DNA of 64,000 bases from an uncultured Clostridia bacterium (GTDB lineage Bacteria > Bacillota > Clostridia > Peptostreptococcales > Anaerovoracaceae), in assembly GCA_934255545.1 (NCBI GenBank), contig CAKQOE010000009.1, forward strand, positions 1 through 64,000. The letters run 5' to 3'. Both the position numbers and the translations under genes were made by a program. The notes below the pieces were generated by a model that saw only the letters and a list, made by a program, of their open reading frames with translations, searched no databases and had not been told where the DNA came from. Shown here in pieces: positions 43,641 to 52,265 of this stretch (within the stretch, counting starts at the first letter, position 1; each line of letters starts with the position of its first letter).

Positions 43641-43676
43641 AAGAGGATATCCCTTTAAGTTTTGGGATATCCTCTT
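43641..43676. terminator. bidirectional terminator
   Basis: A perfect 13-bp stem (aagaggatatccc / gggatatcctctt) between convergent genes, with short T-rich flanks on both strands. Confidence 0.8.
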
Positions 43677-43684
43677 CTTAGCAA

Positions 43685-45388
43685 CTAAAGTTCATTTGTA
43701 TAACTATTATTTAAATCATTAAGTTTATAGATTATCTTTTCCGCGATCTTTATGCCGTCAACTGCGGCTGACATGATGCCGCCGGCATATCCTGCGCCTT
43801 CGCCGCCGGGGTAGAGTCCGCGCGTGTTTACGCTCTGCATCGTTTCACGATCGCGCGGTATGCGGACCGGAGATGAGCTTCTTGTTTCCACGCCTGTAAG
43901 TACGGCTGTATCCATATCGAAGCCCTTCAGTTTTTTTGCCATATTGGGCAGGGCTTCGCACATGGCGTCGGTTACGAAGGCCGGAAGGCATTCTGTAAGG
44001 TCTGAATAACGGACGCCGGGGCGGTATGTCGGGTGGACAGCGCGGCCGGCAGGCGGCGCTTCGTTCTTTTTAAGGAAGCTTGCAAGCGTCTGCGCCGGTG
44101 CGATGTAACCGCCTCCTCCCAGCTCATAGGCTGCTTTTTCCAGCTTTTCCTGAAAATCTATACCTGCGAGCGGTGTATCGGGATCGTCAGCTCCGCAGTC
44201 TTCGGGGCGTACATCTACGAGCAGCGCGCTGTTCGCGTTTTCACCGTCACGCGCGAAATAGCTCATGCCGTTCGTAACTACTCCGCCTTCTTCTGATGCG
44301 GCTCCGACTACTACGCCGCCCGGGCACATACAGAATGTATAAACTCCGCGTCCGTCTGCACAATGATGAGAAAGTTTGTACGCTGCCGCTCCAAGCCTTC
44401 CCTCTGTATCATTTACGCCGGTCCCATACTGTGACTCATTTATCATGACCTGAGGATGCTCTATACGTGCTCCCACTGAAAAAGGTTTAGCTTCCATGTG
44501 TACGCCTGATGCGTGGAGCATCCTGAAAGTATCACGCGAGCTGTTTCCTACTGCAAACACTGCATTTTTACACTCCATGCGGTATGTTTCGCCTGTATTT
44601 TCATTTTTTATAATAAGCGCTTTTAATTTTTTATTTGTCGCAGCGCCGGGCGCTGCATCATTGCATACACTGTCAAATTCAATGCCTGTTACGCGTGATT
44701 CGAATCTTATGTCGCCTCCGAGAGAAATTATCTTTTCACGTATATTTTTAACTACCTCACGAAGCACGTCAGTTCCTATATGCGGCATCTGCTCATAAGC
44801 GATAGACGCGTCGGCGCCTGCTTCTATAAACTCGCTGTTTACTTTTCCGATGCGCATATCCTTTATGCCGGTAGTCAGCTTCCCGTCAGAAAATGTACCT
44901 GCGCCGCCCTCTCCGAACTGGACATTGGAGCTTGTATCAAGCTCGCCTGTTTTCCAGAAATGCTCTACATCGCGCGTCCTTTCATCGACTCTGCGACCTC
45001 GTTCCAACACTACAGGCCGTGCTCCGGCTTCTGCAAGTATGAGAGCAGCAAACATGCCGCACGGACCGAAACCTACTATGACAGGCCGGTCATTTTCATC
45101 CGCAGCACATGCTGTTTTCGTAACAGTATATGAAATATCAGGAGCCTGTACCAGATTTACGCCTTTCATCTTTTCAGCTTTTGCAAGCAGCGCCTGCTCA
45201 TCATCCACCTCAAAATCAACGGTATATATGAATTTTATATCAGGCTTCTTTCTGGCATCTGTAGATTCTTTTACTATGCGCCAGCTCTTAAGTTTGAGGT
45301 CTTTGATCCTCAGTGCTTTTCTTATATGAACAGGCAGGCTGCTTACAGGCTCGTTTATATTCAGTTTTATCTGCGATATCCTTAACAT
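43685..45388 (-). CDS. NAD(P)/FAD-dependent oxidoreductase (COG2509 type)
   Basis: A large flavoprotein of a widespread but biochemically uncharacterised family. Residues 1-85 form the family's N-terminal alpha/beta domain. The FAD Rossmann motif VIVGFGPCGMFAALILAEAG is near residue 105, then VLERGRRVDERTRDVEHFW and NVQFGEGGAGTFSDGKLTTGI. FCMCPGGVVVGAASEEGG and the C-terminal GLYPGGEGAGYAGGIMSAAVDG are typical. A 17-bp palindrome (44640-44656) encodes DAAPGAATN near residue 247, in a variable loop. The aminoacetone-oxidase-like flavoprotein gene lies 23 bp upstream. Confidence 0.88.
   Translation of the reverse strand: MLRISQIKLNINEPVSSLPVHIRKALRIKDLKLKSWRIVKESTDARKKPDIKFIYTVDFEVDDEQALLAKAEKMKGVNLVQAPDISYTVTKTACAADENDRPVIVGFGPCGMFAALILAEAGARPVVLERGRRVDERTRDVEHFWKTGELDTSSNVQFGEGGAGTFSDGKLTTGIKDMRIGKVNSEFIEAGADASIAYEQMPHIGTDVLREVVKNIREKIISLGGDIRFESRVTGIEFDSVCNDAAPGAATNKKLKALIIKNENTGETYRMECKNAVFAVGNSSRDTFRMLHASGVHMEAKPFSVGARIEHPQVMINESQYGTGVNDTEGRLGAAAYKLSHHCADGRGVYTFCMCPGGVVVGAASEEGGVVTNGMSYFARDGENANSALLVDVRPEDCGADDPDTPLAGIDFQEKLEKAAYELGGGGYIAPAQTLASFLKKNEAPPAGRAVHPTYRPGVRYSDLTECLPAFVTDAMCEALPNMAKKLKGFDMDTAVLTGVETRSSSPVRIPRDRETMQSVNTRGLYPGGEGAGYAGGIMSAAVDGIKIAEKIIYKLNDLNNSYTNEL
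44640..44656. repeat. GCC-N-GGC palindrome (family A), inside flavoprotein gene
   Basis: gcagcgccgggcgctgc, translated in frame as AAPGAA, the same frame as the copies in the U32 and pepV genes. Confidence 0.65.
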
Positions 45389-45411
45389 TTTATATTTACC
45401 GGACCTTTCAT

Positions 45412-46794
45412 TTATCTATCGATCTGCTTTAAAGCGCGCGATGCAGCTGCGCGTCCCGCCGCAGTTCCGGAGCTCCACGCCCACTGCAGATTGTATCCGC
45501 CGCAGCGCCCGTCAAAGTCAAGCACCTCACCGCAGAAAAACAACCCTTTTTCCAACTTCGACTCAAATGTCGGCACAGCACCGGCAGAATCTACCTCATC
45601 AAGCCTTACACCCCCGACAGTGACCTGCGCGTCATCCCAGCCCTTCGTCGAAGCTGCGCTTACTTTCAGCCGCTTTATTATATATGCGGCTCTTGTAGCG
45701 CTTTTTTTCGGATCTTCCGGTATCCAGGCTATATCTGCAAGCACTTCCGCAAGCTTTGAATTGACGACACCTGAAAGCGCACGGGCTATATCATCACGAC
45801 TGACGGCATCAATGCGCTTTCCATCAGATGCGAGCGCTCCGCGCACAAATTCAGCTAATGCTTCTTTATCGTGCTCCGGGGCAAGATCTATACATATCAT
45901 ATATTTTTTATCTTCAGCGCATTTTTCGTGTGGCGCGGCTGCAGCCGCGGATGCTCCGGCGGTGACGCCGGCAGTTATGCTGCTCTTATTATTTCTGTTT
46001 TTATTTTTCTTGTTTTTGTAAGGCCTCGGAGCATCCATGAACCTTGTCAGGTCGAAAACGCATATCCCTGATACGCCTGTTCCGGTAAACTGTATCTCGC
46101 CTGATTCTTTGTCTAAAACGCTTCCATTAAGTTCCAGCGTAACTGAGGCCTTTGCACGTACGCCTTTAAGTGCAGGCATAAATTTATCTTCTGACTCTAC
46201 TGCTACAAGCGCAGGGCGCGGAGCAGCGAGCGTATGGCCGAATGATTTTGCAAAGCCGTATCCGTCTCCTGTGCTCCCGAACTTAAGACCTGCTCTGCCG
46301 CCTGTCGCTATAATAACATTTTTTGCAGTAAATGATGCTCCTGAATCACATACAATATTGAAATGTCTATATACTCCGGCATAATTGCCGTGCTCCGCCG
46401 TTCTTTTTACATCCGCTGCTCTGTCGCTCAGATGAATGACTGCGCCCGCGCGTATAACGGCCCTTTCAAGAACACTGACGAGCGACGCCGCCTGTCCCGA
46501 ATACGGATAGCAGCGGCCCTCATCCTCCACGCGCGACATCATGCCCAGCCTTCTGAAAAGCTCTATGCTCTCATCAGCGCCGTCAGCATTTTTATTTGTA
46601 AAATTACAGCGCCCGTTACCTGTAGCATAAAGCTTCTTTCCTGCCTTATCATTTCCGTCAAGTATTATAACTGATGCTCCGTTTTCAGCGGCTGCAAGGG
46701 CAGCGGCCATACCGGATGCTCCTGCTCCGATAACAGCGACATCATACTGCTCTGCAGGATCATTGTTATATGTAAAAGAATTACTTTTCTTCAT
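45412..46794 (-). CDS. HI0933/YhiN family flavoprotein (aminoacetone oxidase-like)
   Basis: An FAD-binding protein of unsettled function. The N-terminal Rossmann motif is DVAVIGAGASGMAAALAAAENGASVIILDGNDKAGKKLYATGNGRCNFTN, the family hallmark (positions 19-66). VIIATGGRAGLKFGSTGDGYGFA and the C-terminal GLFFCGEVLDFDGRCGGYNLQWAWSSG are also present. Near residues 255-290 there is a low-complexity insert (Lys/Asn run, then TAGVTAGASAAAAA) that contains a GTGA palindrome and a 14-bp palindrome gcggctgcagccgc. It overlaps whiA by 14 bp and shares its transcript. Confidence 0.9.
   Translation of the reverse strand: MKKSNSFTYNNDPAEQYDVAVIGAGASGMAAALAAAENGASVIILDGNDKAGKKLYATGNGRCNFTNKNADGADESIELFRRLGMMSRVEDEGRCYPYSGQAASLVSVLERAVIRAGAVIHLSDRAADVKRTAEHGNYAGVYRHFNIVCDSGASFTAKNVIIATGGRAGLKFGSTGDGYGFAKSFGHTLAAPRPALVAVESEDKFMPALKGVRAKASVTLELNGSVLDKESGEIQFTGTGVSGICVFDLTRFMDAPRPYKNKKNKNRNNKSSITAGVTAGASAAAAAPHEKCAEDKKYMICIDLAPEHDKEALAEFVRGALASDGKRIDAVSRDDIARALSGVVNSKLAEVLADIAWIPEDPKKSATRAAYIIKRLKVSAASTKGWDDAQVTVGGVRLDEVDSAGAVPTFESKLEKGLFFCGEVLDFDGRCGGYNLQWAWSSGTAAGRAAASRALKQIDR
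45936..45971. repeat. two adjacent palindromes inside the HI0933-family gene
   Basis: gcggctgcagccgc (45936-45949), then ccggcg-GTGA-cgccgg (45956-45971, family B). Together they encode the Ala/Gly-rich insert. Confidence 0.6.
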
Positions 46795-47758
46795 TTTCGA
46801 CCTTTTCCTCCGACTCTTCCCTCAGCCGTGCGGCAAGCTCCCCAAGCCTCATAAAACGGTGGTTCACTCCGCTCTTGCTCACCGGCGGATCAGTCAGCTC
46901 CGCCAGCTCCTTAAGCGGCAGATCGGGATGCTCCAGGCGAAGCTCCGCTGCATCGCGAAGTTTCACAGGCAGGCTTCCGAGTCCCACTTTAGACTCTATG
47001 AGCTTTATATCCTCTACCTGCCGGCTCGCAGCGTCTATGGACTTGTCCATATTGGCGTTCTCGCAATTAACTATGCGATTCGCCTTGTTCCTCATATCCT
47101 TTACGATACGTATGTTTTCAAATTCAAGTAATTGCCCGTGAGCGCCTATAATATTCATGAAATCTATTATCTTTTCGCTTTCCTTCACATAAACTACCCA
47201 GCTTCCCTTACGCTCAGTCATCTTGGCATTCAGGCTGAAATAATTCATGAGCTTTTTAAGATCGTTGCCGATATATTCATTTCGACATACTATTTCAAGA
47301 TGATATCCACGTTCCGGATGGTTGACCGAACCGGCCGCCATAAACACTCCTCTCAGGTAAGAGCGTTTGCAGCATTTTTTTCTTATTATATCTGACGGTA
47401 TACCCTCAACAAGGACATTGCTTCCCTCCTGCACCGTCATCAAGCCGACCTCGCGGAGCATCTGTTCCCCGATATTACCGTCATCGAATGTCAGTCTGTA
47501 ACTCTTCCGCCTGCGCAGCGTCATTCCCTGTATTATGTCAAGGCTCGTCCCTGTATCAAAATAACTCTGGAGCATTTTTTTCAGCAGCCTGGCTGCTGCC
47601 GGATCCTCTGTCGTAAGCGACACATTCATTCGTCCGCCGCCCATGAGATGGATCGTACCGTTCATTCTGGCAAAACCTGCTATTTCAGCCAGCATACAGC
47701 ACTTTTTTTCAGGGATGATAAGCGCAAGCTCCTTTTTTGTATCAGATGAAAAAGACAT
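46781..47758 (-). CDS. whiA: WhiA sporulation/cell-division regulator
   Basis: A DNA-binding protein with a LAGLIDADG-homing-endonuclease-like N-terminal half and a C-terminal helix-turn-helix. In Bacillus it influences division. The 325 aa is standard. CCMLAEIAGFARMNG, then CKRSYLRGVFMAAGSVNHPERGYHLEI (the LAGLIDADG repeat remnant) and DIKLIESKVGLGSLPVKLRDAAELRLEHPDLPLKELAEL (HTH) are characteristic. It is the usual neighbour of yvcK and rapZ, here separated from yvcK by a plus-strand DUF1540 gene. Confidence 0.96.
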   Translation of the reverse strand: MSFSSDTKKELALIIPEKKCCMLAEIAGFARMNGTIHLMGGGRMNVSLTTEDPAAARLLKKMLQSYFDTGTSLDIIQGMTLRRRKSYRLTFDDGNIGEQMLREVGLMTVQEGSNVLVEGIPSDIIRKKCCKRSYLRGVFMAAGSVNHPERGYHLEIVCRNEYIGNDLKKLMNYFSLNAKMTERKGSWVVYVKESEKIIDFMNIIGAHGQLLEFENIRIVKDMRNKANRIVNCENANMDKSIDAASRQVEDIKLIESKVGLGSLPVKLRDAAELRLEHPDLPLKELAELTDPPVSKSGVNHRFMRLGELAARLREESEEKVENEEK

Positions 47759-48001
47759 TTTCTCCTCCGCATCTTTTATTTAATGATTCATATTTAAACG
47801 ATCGTATATCTGCCGGCAGTCTGAAAACAGCCATGTCCGGCAAAAAACAGAAAAAACGCCGTATAAAAAAATGATACCGGCGCATCATAATAGCGTGACC
47901 GGTCAGGAGTCACATACATGTACAGCGGAGCACACAAAATGTGCGCGGCCATGTACGACCTCAAGCACAACAAAGTACAATAGAAAGGTACGGTAAACAT
48001 T

Positions 48002-48163
48002 ATGAAGACTTCAACAAATGTAAAGTGCAACGTAGATGAATGCACGTACAACGAATCAGATCACTGCACAGCAGAATCTATCAAGGTAGCAAGCCAGGCA
48101 GGCATCCTCTCATGCTGTTCTGATTCATCAGAAACAGAATGTTCCACATTCAAGAAGAAATAG
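48002..48163 (+). CDS. DUF1540 small cysteine-rich protein
   Basis: A 53-aa product: MKTSTNVKCNVDECTYNES opens it, and six Cys residues follow the DUF1540 pattern (C-x3-C-x6-HC, then CC and a C near the end). The function is unknown; members are thought to bind metal. A GAAAGG-type site lies upstream. It is on the opposite strand to whiA and yvcK, which it separates. The stretch 47759-48001 before it holds only its leader and possible promoter (TACAAT near 47965). Confidence 0.85.
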   Translation: MKTSTNVKCNVDECTYNESDHCTAESIKVASQAGILSCCSDSSETECSTFKKK

Positions 48164-48191
48164 TAATGGTCTGAAGTCGTCAGGCAAACGA

Positions 48192-48203
48192 GGCCTCACG
48201 GCC
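48192..48203. repeat. TCAC-loop short palindrome (family B)
   Basis: ggcc-TCAC-ggcc, 4-bp arms only. It is followed by an imperfect hairpin (about 48212-48250) without a T-run. Confidence 0.5.
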
Positions 48204-48262
48204 ACAGAACGCGGCAGTCAGACAGCGGATCCCCGCCGTCTGACCGCCTCTGCTACATAAAA

Positions 48263-48275
48263 GCCGCCCGGCGGC
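48263..48275. repeat. GCC-N-GGC palindrome (family A)
   Basis: gccgcccggcggc, 13 bp, central C, in the DUF1540-yvcK convergent gap, followed by more GC-rich inverted sequence to about 48310. Confidence 0.55.
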
Positions 48276-48365
48276 AGCCCGGAGCGCCGGCTCCCGCCCG
48301 CGCTCCGGACCCTCAACACCAAACACCGCAGCTTTTGCACATACCTTCAAAAACACCCTGACATC

Positions 48366-49367
48366 CTAAGCCCCATGAAAAACAGTCATAATAATATTAC
48401 TTATCCTGCCCGCATCATGATGTATGATACCGTCATCCACAGCTATCATGTTATTTTCTATAAGCACTATGCCCATATCGCGCAGCTTCGCTCTGTCCTC
48501 ATCAGACGCAAGCATCTGTCTGCTGTGCGATGCTCCCCGCATATATGGTCTCAGCTGACTTTCCGAGCATACATGGTCATTCACAAGTATGTATTCCATA
48601 ACTCCCCTGCCGAGGTATTTTTCTACAGCACCGGCAAAATCAGCAACAGTATAATCATCCGTTTCGCCCGGCTGTGTCATTACATTGCATATAAGCATTT
48701 TTATGCCTCCGGCACTGCGTATCGCACTGTTTATACCGTGCACCAGCAGGTTAGGTATTATGCTGCTGTAAAGGCTGCCCGGTCCAAGTACCACTATATC
48801 AGCCTTCAGTATAGCCTCAGTAGCGCGCGGAAGTGCATCAACATCAGGCGGATCAAGAAATACATAGTCGATAGGGCTTTTCTGCTTCTTTACTTCCTCA
48901 GGTATGCGTGACTCTCCCCTGACAGTATTTCCGTTTTTCAGCATAGCGCACAGAGTCACATCAGCAGTAGTCACCGGGAGCACGTGTCCCTTTATACGGA
49001 GTATATCATGCAGCTTTTCGACCGCCACCTCAAAGTCACCGTATATATCAGCGAGCGCTGCGATAAAAAGATTCCCCATATTCTGTCCCGCAAGCCTGCC
49101 CTCTTTAAAACGGTACTGCAGAAGCTCTTCCATTATATCTTCCTCGTCAGCAAGAGCCAGTATGCAGTTTCGCAGATCCCCCGGCGGAAGTATGCCGTAA
49201 TCGTCACGAAGCATGCCTGATCCCCCGCCGTCATCAGCCACCGTCACTACAGCGGAAATATTCCGGCTGATCTTCTTAAGCCCCCTCAATATCACAGAAA
49301 GCCCGGTCCCTCCTCCTATAACGACGATCCTTGGCCCGCCCTCTGTAAATTTCTTTTTTTTATACAT
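48366..49367 (-). CDS. yvcK: YvcK/CofD-like gluconeogenesis factor
   Basis: A UDP-sugar-binding protein needed for growth on gluconeogenic carbon and for cell shape; a CofD-fold member. I use the ATG at 49367 because AGGAGAGG lies 9 nt upstream, inside an upstream in-frame extension. The N-terminal motif IVVIGGGTGLSVILRGLKKISRNISAVVTVADDGGGSGMLRDDYGI is diagnostic (positions 14-60). GDLRNCILALA and LVHGINSAIRSAGGIKMLICNVMTQPGETDDY follow. It lies downstream of rapZ. Confidence 0.96.
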   Translation of the reverse strand: MYKKKKFTEGGPRIVVIGGGTGLSVILRGLKKISRNISAVVTVADDGGGSGMLRDDYGILPPGDLRNCILALADEEDIMEELLQYRFKEGRLAGQNMGNLFIAALADIYGDFEVAVEKLHDILRIKGHVLPVTTADVTLCAMLKNGNTVRGESRIPEEVKKQKSPIDYVFLDPPDVDALPRATEAILKADIVVLGPGSLYSSIIPNLLVHGINSAIRSAGGIKMLICNVMTQPGETDDYTVADFAGAVEKYLGRGVMEYILVNDHVCSESQLRPYMRGASHSRQMLASDEDRAKLRDMGIVLIENNMIAVDDGIIHHDAGRISNIIMTVFHGA

Positions 49368-49440
49368 CAAATCAAACCTCTCCTCTGTCACATCTGTCTG
49401 CGCCGCACAGCTTTACAGCGCCGGCATATGCCGCAGCAGT

Positions 49441-50301
49441 CTATCTTTTCATTATATCGCGATGCACCGTAGTGACATGCTTTCCGTGCTCCCGCATGAT
49501 ATCAGAAAACTCATTTGCCATCGCTACCGAGCGATGCTGCCCTCCGGTACATCCAAATGCTATAAGCAGATTCATCTTGCCCTGCTTCATATAATAAGGT
49601 ATAAGATATTCAACGAGGTCTGTAGTACGCCGTATAAATTCCTGAGTTTCTTCAAATTTCATTACGTATTCACGCACTTTCTGGTTATTTCCCGTAAGAT
49701 CTCTCATACTCTTAAGATAATACGGATTAGGTATGAATCTCGCGTCAAACACAAGATCGGCATCCATACTCATCCCATGCTTGTAACCAAATGACTGGAC
49801 GGTTATCTTAAATGTCTCTTTTCCATCTTCTCCGTCCGAAAGCATCGACAGGAGCTTATTCTGCAGCTCCATAGGCTTCAGGTTAGTCGTGTCTATTATA
49901 TAATCGGCATTTTTTCTTATATTTTTAAGAAGCTTTTTTTCTTTTTGTATCGCATCGGAATTAGTACCGCCGTCGCTGAGCGGATGCACCCTGCGCGTCT
50001 CCTTGAAGCGCCGTACAAGCGCGTCATCCGTAGCCTCCAGGAAAAGCACCTTGAAATCCTTTGATGTTTTGCGCAGCTCGTCAAGAGCCCTCTCAAGATC
50101 CTTGAAAAACGCCCTGCCGCGTATATCTATAACGAAAGCAGCTTTTTCCAGATTTATCCTGTTTTGCGTTTCTAGAGTCATAAAAGACTCAAGCAGCGCC
50201 GGCGGCATATTATCGATGCAGTAATATCCCATATCCTCAAGATAATTCATCGCATTACTCTTGCCTGCGCCGGAAAGTCCTGTAACGATCAGTACCTGCA
50301 T
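49441..50301 (-). CDS. rapZ: RNase adapter RapZ / YvcJ nucleotide-binding protein
   Basis: A P-loop protein that, in Gram-negatives, delivers a small RNA to RNase E. In Bacillota (YvcJ) its role is less clear. The 286-aa protein has Walker A VTGLSGAGKSNAMNYLEDMGYYCIDNMP (residues 5-32) and Walker B-like VLFLEATDDALVRRFKETRR. The C-terminal domain includes GCTGGQHRSVAMA and ends with HRDIMKR. It heads the usual rapZ-yvcK-whiA order. Confidence 0.96.
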   Translation of the reverse strand: MQVLIVTGLSGAGKSNAMNYLEDMGYYCIDNMPPALLESFMTLETQNRINLEKAAFVIDIRGRAFFKDLERALDELRKTSKDFKVLFLEATDDALVRRFKETRRVHPLSDGGTNSDAIQKEKKLLKNIRKNADYIIDTTNLKPMELQNKLLSMLSDGEDGKETFKITVQSFGYKHGMSMDADLVFDARFIPNPYYLKSMRDLTGNNQKVREYVMKFEETQEFIRRTTDLVEYLIPYYMKQGKMNLLIAFGCTGGQHRSVAMANEFSDIMREHGKHVTTVHRDIMKR

Positions 50302-50364
50302 TTTTTCTCCTTTGTATCTATCTTATCTATCCTTGTTTTCCTTTTCCTGTAATTCATTAACATA

Positions 50365-51105
50365 TCAGTATTCTATAAGATTTACGACCCGTCCCGGGTC
50401 AAGTCCCGCCTCAAGCATCCTCGAAACAGCCGGACCGCACGTTCCGACCTTTTCAGAAATATGAGCGTCACTTCCCATTATGAACTTTACATCATATGCA
50501 GCTGCCATTTTTATCTCATCAACTGTAAGCTGCCTGTGCCTGCTGCTTATCTCAAGATAAGTTCCCGTCTCAGCGCATGCACTGAAAACAGCGTCCAGAT
50601 CGACCTTACCCTTATCTCCGGGATGCGTAAGCGTCGTTATCCTGTTCGATCTCAGGGCATTTACTACAAGCTCAGTATTCTTCTTAACAAGCGCGTCAGA
50701 ATAATGCCCCGTCTTTGACGCTATGAGGTTCCTTGCATGGAGCAGCAGCGATGCTGCCGGAGATTCGCCGAGAGTCCCGAAATGATAACCCGCTATAACA
50801 AAATCATAAAGCTCAAATTCATCAGGTCTTACATCAAGATTCCCTGACAGATTTATTATATTGGCCTCAACAGACATATATATTTTTATATCGTCATATT
50901 TCTCATTAAGCGCGTCTATCTCAGTGCGCATCTTCGGCACATCCTTTCTGCGGAATCCATATCCGAAATGCCCCGGACCGTGGTCCGTTATCGCTATAGA
51001 CTCAAGCCCCTTGCGCCTGGCCTCTATGACATTTTCTTCTATGGTTCCCTTTCCATGTGAATACACCGTATGGGTGTGCCAGTCATATTTCAATCTATAT
51101 CCCAT
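50365..51105 (-). CDS. PHP domain metal-dependent phosphoesterase (YcdX-like)
   Basis: A PHP-family hydrolase with a trinuclear metal site, function unknown. The 246-aa product shows the four PHP motifs: DWHTHTVYSHGKGTIEENV (residues 7-25), AITDHGPGHFG, HPGDKGKVDLDAVF and GSDAHISEKVGTC. It lies 30 bp after murB and 63 bp before rapZ on the same strand, and is a regular member of this clostridial gene group. Confidence 0.88.
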   Translation of the reverse strand: MGYRLKYDWHTHTVYSHGKGTIEENVIEARRKGLESIAITDHGPGHFGYGFRRKDVPKMRTEIDALNEKYDDIKIYMSVEANIINLSGNLDVRPDEFELYDFVIAGYHFGTLGESPAASLLLHARNLIASKTGHYSDALVKKNTELVVNALRSNRITTLTHPGDKGKVDLDAVFSACAETGTYLEISSRHRQLTVDEIKMAAAYDVKFIMGSDAHISEKVGTCGPAVSRMLEAGLDPGRVVNLIEY

Positions 51106-51134
51106 ATTTATCCAGTCTGACCTGCCTTATCCTT

Positions 51135-52043
51135 TTATCCTATTATCCTGACCTCAGTCTCAAGCGTCACGCCGAATTCATCCATAACTCTCATCTGAAC
51201 GAGCTTTATAAGCTCAAGGATATCCTGCGCTGATGCTCCGCCTTTATTTACAATGAATCCGGCATGCTTCTGCGATACGAGGGCTCCGCCCACAGACAGT
51301 CCCTGACACCCTGAATCCTGTATAAGCTTTCCCGCAAAATATCCTTCAGGACGCTTAAACGTGCTCCCTGCGCTTGGAAAATTCAGCGGCTGCTTTTCAA
51401 CGCGCCTGCGGTTGAGGTCCTTCATCTTTTCGTTTATTTCATTTTCATCGCCGTGCTCCAGCTGCATCTCAGCGCTTATGATCATACCGCCGTTCTCATA
51501 AAAAACGCTGTGCCTGTACCCGAAATCAAGCTCATCAGCCTTGAAATGTCTGATGCTCCCGTCCGGCATCAGTGCGTCAACACCTGTTATAACGTGTGAA
51601 AGCTCACCACCGTATGCTCCCGCATTCATAAATACGCCTCCGCCAATGCTCCCGGGTATGCCTGAAGCAAATTCAAGCCCGGAAAGTGACTCGCGCGCAG
51701 CTGCGCGCGCTGCCTCGCTGAGCATTGCGCCTGCGCCCGCCTTCACCGTACAGGCATCTGCATCAACCACAACGCTGTTCATCCCTTCGCCGATAATTAT
51801 AACGACTCCTCTAAATCCGCTGTCCTTAACGAGTACGTTAGAACCGTTACCGAGCACGACATACTGCGCGCGCTCATCACGGACTATATCCATAACAGCG
51901 CACAGCTCATCAACAGACGCCGGCTCAACAAGCACGTCAGCCGGCCCGCCTACTTTAAATGTAGTATATCCGCTAAGTGCTTCATCACGCTTCACAACAG
52001 AAGCAGCACTGCTCAACTTTTCATATATAAAATCAATGTTCAA
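51135..52043 (-). CDS. murB: UDP-N-acetylenolpyruvoylglucosamine reductase
   Basis: Reduces the enolpyruvyl group of UDP-GlcNAc to give UDP-MurNAc. FAD motifs are seen: YTTFKVGGPADVLVEPASV, VVLGNGSNVLVKDSGF and SGLEFASGIPGSIGGGVFMNAGAYGGE. The C-terminal half has NFPSAGSTFKRPEGYFAGKLIQD and QKHAGFIVNKGGASAQDI, so it is type I. I prefer the TTG start at 52043: GGAGGT lies 7 nt before it, inside the upstream extension. A perfect 16-bp palindrome at about 51692-51707 encodes RAAAR. Confidence 0.95.
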   Translation of the reverse strand: MNIDFIYEKLSSAASVVKRDEALSGYTTFKVGGPADVLVEPASVDELCAVMDIVRDERAQYVVLGNGSNVLVKDSGFRGVVIIIGEGMNSVVVDADACTVKAGAGAMLSEAARAAARESLSGLEFASGIPGSIGGGVFMNAGAYGGELSHVITGVDALMPDGSIRHFKADELDFGYRHSVFYENGGMIISAEMQLEHGDENEINEKMKDLNRRRVEKQPLNFPSAGSTFKRPEGYFAGKLIQDSGCQGLSVGGALVSQKHAGFIVNKGGASAQDILELIKLVQMRVMDEFGVTLETEVRIIG

Positions 52044-52117
52044 AACACCGACCTCCGTCAAAAATATTTTTACCTATCATAATATTATATTCGTTTTCGC
52101 ACAATATGTAAACGCAT

Positions 52118-52162
52118 AAAGAAAACGCGGATACCGCATCATCTATGATAACGGTATCCGCG
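52118..52162 (-). terminator. intrinsic terminator of argH
   Basis: An 11-bp stem (cgcggataccg / cggtatccgcg) followed on the minus strand by TTTTCTTT. It lies about 100 bp past the argH stop and before murB. Confidence 0.85.
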
Positions 52163-52203
52163 CCGTATATATCATGCTTTTCACGCTCTGCCCGGCGGCA
52201 GTA

Positions 52204-52219
52204 CGGGCGGTGACGCCCG
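52204..52219. repeat. GTGA-loop palindrome (family B)
   Basis: cgggcg-GTGA-cgcccg, between argH and its terminator. A looser palindrome ctgcc-cggc-ggcag is at 52188-52201. Confidence 0.7.
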
Positions 52220-52265
52220 CGATCTGTGCAGCACTTATTCAGTCATAAAATATCTGTATTACGTA

